Shown here: positions 61,005-64,000 of the stretch, piece after piece | Layout of the letters: each line of letters starts with the position of its first letter | Position numbering within the stretch: position 1 is the stretch's first letter | Assembly: GCA_944323955.1 (NCBI GenBank) | Contig: CALUUK010000004.1 | Span: 1 to 64,000, forward strand | Direction of reading: 5' to 3' | Length of the DNA stretch: 64,000 bases | Source of the DNA: Candidatus Gastranaerophilales bacterium | Lineage (GTDB): Bacteria > Cyanobacteriota > Vampirovibrionia > Gastranaerophilales > Gastranaerophilaceae | Notes under the pieces: model-generated | Told to the model about the DNA's origin: nothing | The model's database searches: none | What the model saw: the letters and a program-made list of their open reading frames with translations, nothing else | Position numbers and translations under genes: made by a program

Positions 61005-62366
61005 ATGTTTGACAATTTATCCGATAAATTACAAGATATCATAAAAAAAGCCTCAGGTGCTTCTTCATTAACTGAAGAAAATATTTCGGATGCATTAAGA
61101 GAAGTAAGACGCGCTCTGTTGGATGCCGATGTCAGTTTGAAAGTGGTTAAACTTTTTATGACTTCATTAAAAGAAAAAGCATTGGGCGAAGATGTTCTGC
61201 GCGGCGTGAACCCTTCTCAGCAGTTTGTTAAGATTGTTCATGACGAACTTGTTAATATCCTCGGCAGGGAAAACAGTCCTTTAGTTTTGGACGGACATCC
61301 GTCATTGATTATGATGCTAGGTCTTCAGGGTTCGGGTAAAACAACGTCGGCTGCCAAACTTGCGGTTAAATTAAAAAAGGAAGGTAAAAATCCTTTGCTT
61401 GTTGCCGCCGATGTGTACAGGCCTGCTGCGATTACACAATTAAAAACACTTGGCGGGCAGATAAATGTCCCCGTATATTTGCAGGATGGTTCCACAAATG
61501 TCCAAAAAATAGTTTCGGATTCAATTGAGTTTGCTAAACAAAACGGAAATAATGTTGTTATTATTGATACCGCAGGACGTCTTCAAATAGATGATAATAT
61601 GATGGCGGAACTTCTTTTGATAGACAGAGCTTTCCATCCTCAGGAAAAACTTCTGGTTATAGATTCAATGCTCGGGCAGCAAGCTGTCAGCGTTGCCGAG
61701 AATTTTAATGTTCAGCTTGATATAACTGGGATTGTTCTTACAAAACTTGACGGTGACTCAAGAGGCGGCGCGGCATTAAGTGTTGTTCATTCCTCGGGTA
61801 AACCTATAAAACTTACAGGGACGGGGGAAAAACTTGATGCTCTGGATGATTTTCACCCGTCAAGGATGGCTGACCGAATTCTCGGAATGGGCGATATTGT
61901 AACTCTTGTTGAAAAGGCACAAGAGGTCTTTGATGAAAAACAGGCTAAAGAATTTGAAAAGAAAATGGAAAAAGCCGAATTTTCGTATAATGATTTCTTG
62001 AAAATGCAAAAACAAATGAAGATGTTCGGTTCAATTGAGAATATTTTGGGAATGCTGCCGATTAAGGGGCTTAACAGAGAAAACAAAGAAATGATTGCAA
62101 CAGAGGGGGAAAAACAGATGAAAAAGATAGAATCTTTTATATCAAGTATGACCCCTGAGGAAAGAGCAAAACCATCTTTGATTAATACTTCAAGGAAACG
62201 AAGAATCGCAGCCGGATGCGGTCTTCCAATGCATGAGGTAAATCAAATAATTTCTCAATTTGACGGTATGCGCCAAATGATGAAGGGTTTTTCGGATATT
62301 AAGAAGAAGGTTAAAAGCGGAAAAATAAAAATTCCCAAAAATTTAGGCGGGAAATTTCCGTTTTAA
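61005..62366 (+). CDS. ffh: signal recognition particle protein Ffh
   Basis: Ffh (SRP54) binds signal sequences and 4.5S RNA and delivers ribosomes to FtsY. The N domain (1-85) precedes the G domain with GLQGSGKTTSAAKLA (106-120), DTAGR and TKLDGDSRGGAAL. A methionine-rich M domain (about 325-453) has KRRIAAGCGLPMHEVNQII. It has 453 residues. No ribosome-binding site is seen; TATAGT or TAAAAT lies 9-14 bases before the ATG, another short-leader candidate. Confidence 0.96.
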   Translation: MFDNLSDKLQDIIKKASGASSLTEENISDALREVRRALLDADVSLKVVKLFMTSLKEKALGEDVLRGVNPSQQFVKIVHDELVNILGRENSPLVLDGHPSLIMMLGLQGSGKTTSAAKLAVKLKKEGKNPLLVAADVYRPAAITQLKTLGGQINVPVYLQDGSTNVQKIVSDSIEFAKQNGNNVVIIDTAGRLQIDDNMMAELLLIDRAFHPQEKLLVIDSMLGQQAVSVAENFNVQLDITGIVLTKLDGDSRGGAALSVVHSSGKPIKLTGTGEKLDALDDFHPSRMADRILGMGDIVTLVEKAQEVFDEKQAKEFEKKMEKAEFSYNDFLKMQKQMKMFGSIENILGMLPIKGLNRENKEMIATEGEKQMKKIESFISSMTPEERAKPSLINTSRKRRIAAGCGLPMHEVNQIISQFDGMRQMMKGFSDIKKKVKSGKIKIPKNLGGKFPF

Positions 62367-62377
62367 GAGGAGCAATT

Positions 62378-63373
62378 ATGTTAAAAAAGGCAATGATAAT
62401 GGCGGCAGGAGTCGGCTCCAGACTGGGCGAGCTCTCCGAAGAATGTCCTAAACCCCTGGTTCGTCTTGTTAATAAGCCTGCAATGGATATTATTATAGAA
62501 CACCTTTCTTCGTTTGGTATAGATAAAATAATTGCAAATACTTACTATAAATCAGAAATTATTGAACAATATTATAAAAATAACGCTAATATATTCTTAA
62601 ACAAAGAAGATAAATTATCAGGTACGGCAGGCGGAGTCAGAAAATGCCGGTTTTTCTTTGACAAGGATGAGGATTTTATTGTTATGTCAGGTGACGGATT
62701 AAGCGATGTAGATATTTCGCGTGCATATGATTCTCATAAAAAATCGGGAGCTATTGCCACTATTGTTTTAAAAGAAGTTGAAAAAGAAAGAACATCATTA
62801 TACGGAATTGTTGTTCCGGATGAAAATTCATTTGTCCTTAATTTTCAGGAAAAACCAAAAACCAGTGAAGCAGAGTCAAATCTTGCAAATACAGGCATTT
62901 ATATTTTTAAATATGAAATTTTTAATTATATTCCGGAAAATACATTCTATGATTTTGCAAAAAATGTATTTCCTTCATTAATGCAAAACGGAGAAAAAAT
63001 TAATACATATATACACCGCGGATATTGGTCTGATATAGGCTCAATAGAACAATATAAAGAATCGCATTATGATATTCTTAATCATAAAGTAAAAAATTAT
63101 ACTCCGACGGTTGTTAAAACAAAAACGGGACGGTATAGTGCCGGTAGTAATCTTATTATGAAAGATAATGCCGAAGTTTACGGAAATTGTGTTTTTGGAG
63201 ATAATTGCCTGCTTGGAAAAAATTCGAAAATAATAAACTCAATATTATGGGATAATGTAAAAGTAGAAGAAAATATAATAATTGAAAATTCAATAGTTTT
63301 AAGTAATACCACGGTAAAAAGAAACCTGTTTAACGGTATTGAAACCGCAAACCGGACACAGACAGCAGTTTAG
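62378..63373 (+). CDS. NDP-sugar nucleotidyltransferase with beta-helix tail
   Basis: The 331-residue protein has the pyrophosphorylase opening MAAGVGSRLGELSEECPKPLV, then GTAGGVRKC, VMSGDGLSDVD and FQEKP (a Lys-bearing substrate loop), and a C-terminal left-handed beta-helix (about 250-320). It resembles mannose-1-phosphate guanylyltransferase and heptose/glucose relatives; the sugar cannot be told. It would feed envelope polysaccharide. It starts 11 bases after ffh with GAGGAG upstream. Confidence 0.85.
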   Translation: MLKKAMIMAAGVGSRLGELSEECPKPLVRLVNKPAMDIIIEHLSSFGIDKIIANTYYKSEIIEQYYKNNANIFLNKEDKLSGTAGGVRKCRFFFDKDEDFIVMSGDGLSDVDISRAYDSHKKSGAIATIVLKEVEKERTSLYGIVVPDENSFVLNFQEKPKTSEAESNLANTGIYIFKYEIFNYIPENTFYDFAKNVFPSLMQNGEKINTYIHRGYWSDIGSIEQYKESHYDILNHKVKNYTPTVVKTKTGRYSAGSNLIMKDNAEVYGNCVFGDNCLLGKNSKIINSILWDNVKVEENIIIENSIVLSNTTVKRNLFNGIETANRTQTAV

Positions 63374-63383
63374 GGAGAGAAAT

Positions 63384-64000
63384 AATGATTATAATAATGG
63401 AGCCTTCGGCAACAAAAGAACAGATAGATACAGTTATAAAGGCATTAAGAAACAAGGGTTTTAAAATAGTTTTAAACCAGGGTGATGTAATGACCGTTAT
63501 TGCCGCAATAGGCGATAAAAGACTTGTTGAACCTCATTCTTTTCAATCGTATGAAGGGGTCAGAAGTGTTAAATTGATTCAGGAACCATATAAACTTGCG
63601 TCAAGGGAATGTAAACAGGAAGACACGGTCATTGAATTTTCAAATGGGGTAAAAATAGGCGGACTTGAAAAACCTGTTCTCATAGTAGGCCCTTGCTGCG
63701 TAGAAAAAGATCTGGACGGACTGTTAAGAGTTGCTGATGCCGCAAAGGAAATGGGCTGTCATTTCTTAAGAGGCGGTGCTTTTAAACCCAGAACTTCACC
63801 GTATGACTTTCAGGGACTCGAGGAAAAAGCGCTTGAATATCTTGCAATTGCAAGAGAAAAAACCGGACTTTTAATTGTGACCGAACTTATGGATACAATG
63901 GATACGGAACTTGTATGCCAATATACCGATGTAGTTCAAATCGGGGCAAGGAATATGCAAAACTTCAAACTTTTACACGCCGTCGGAAAATGCAACAAAC
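63384..64000 (+). CDS. aroF: 3-deoxy-7-phosphoheptulonate synthase (type I-beta), partial
   Basis: This DAHP synthase starts the shikimate pathway from PEP and erythrose 4-phosphate. The first 205 residues are present and the gene runs off the window. Residues 1-70 are the ferredoxin-like regulatory domain (MEPSATKEQIDTVIKAL). The barrel follows with LIVGPCCVEK (usually GPCAVE), LRGGAFKPRTSPYDFQGL and QIGARNMQNF. A GGGAGA site precedes the ATG at 63384. The symbol is by family only. Confidence 0.93.

Overview
The window reads as a chromosome segment of an AT-rich, Gram-negative-type, anaerobic bacterium. The best fit is a non-photosynthetic relative of Cyanobacteria (Melainabacteria/Vampirovibrionia, probably Gastranaerophilales). 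This is inferred from gene content, not from a database search. The pointers are: an IctB-like O-antigen-ligase protein next to a DUF4330 protein; a DUF512 PDZ/radical-SAM protein of the type first described in cyanobacteria; a complete lipid A start (lpxD-lpxC-fabZ-lpxA); a pyrophosphate-type phosphofructokinase and a fused ADP-forming acetate-CoA ligase; no photosynthesis or respiration genes; and several unknown proteins sharing an N-terminal MK(I/V)-x-YNVxF-type signature.

Layout. 1-20 kb: tRNA-Ser, GNAT, ruvB, gatA, a TPR/NHL exported protein, a probable degenerate PHP-domain protein, PPi-phosphofructokinase, a heptose-7-phosphate kinase, a tightly coupled DUF4330-IctB-sucC-sucD chain, a hairpin-rich intergenic stretch, nagZ with a large GH13-like protein, a STAS protein and rsmI. 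20-28 kb: rplS, rbgA, rnhB, two radical-SAM genes, a PadR regulator, the acetate-CoA ligase and an orphan DNA methyltransferase. 28-32 kb: a flagellar/type III export cluster (FliM/FliN-like fusion, FliO, FliP, FliQ with a long tail, FliR). 32-51 kb: a heptosyltransferase-like GT9, a GAF-GGDEF-degenerate HD-GYP protein, a Tat lipoprotein with a U32-like fold, class I fumarase, rsmE, CCA transferase, ssb, a DUF1537 kinase plus PdxA-family dehydrogenase, comEC, mfd and a PpiC lipoprotein. 51-64 kb: heptose-1-P adenylyltransferase, the lipid A operon with an M29 aminopeptidase, two probably paralogous membrane proteins, a soluble FlhA-C-domain protein with a partner, clpP, ffh, a sugar-nucleotidyltransferase and the start of a DAHP synthase gene that runs off the window.

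How it fits together. The heptose kinase, heptose adenylyltransferase, GT9 enzyme and lpx genes imply an LPS-bearing outer membrane, possibly with an ADP-heptose core. PPi-phosphofructokinase, ADP-forming acetate-CoA ligase, succinyl-CoA ligase and class I fumarase suit an energy-saving fermenter. The export genes imply flagella or a related injectisome, with unusual domain arrangements (FliM-FliN fusion, tailed FliQ, and a second, membrane-free FlhA_C-like protein 28 kb away). No insertion sequence, prophage, CRISPR array or rRNA was seen. Several genes have a -10 box (often extended, TGnTATAAT-like) only 6-9 bases before the ATG and no Shine-Dalgarno sequence, which suggests leaderless transcripts.
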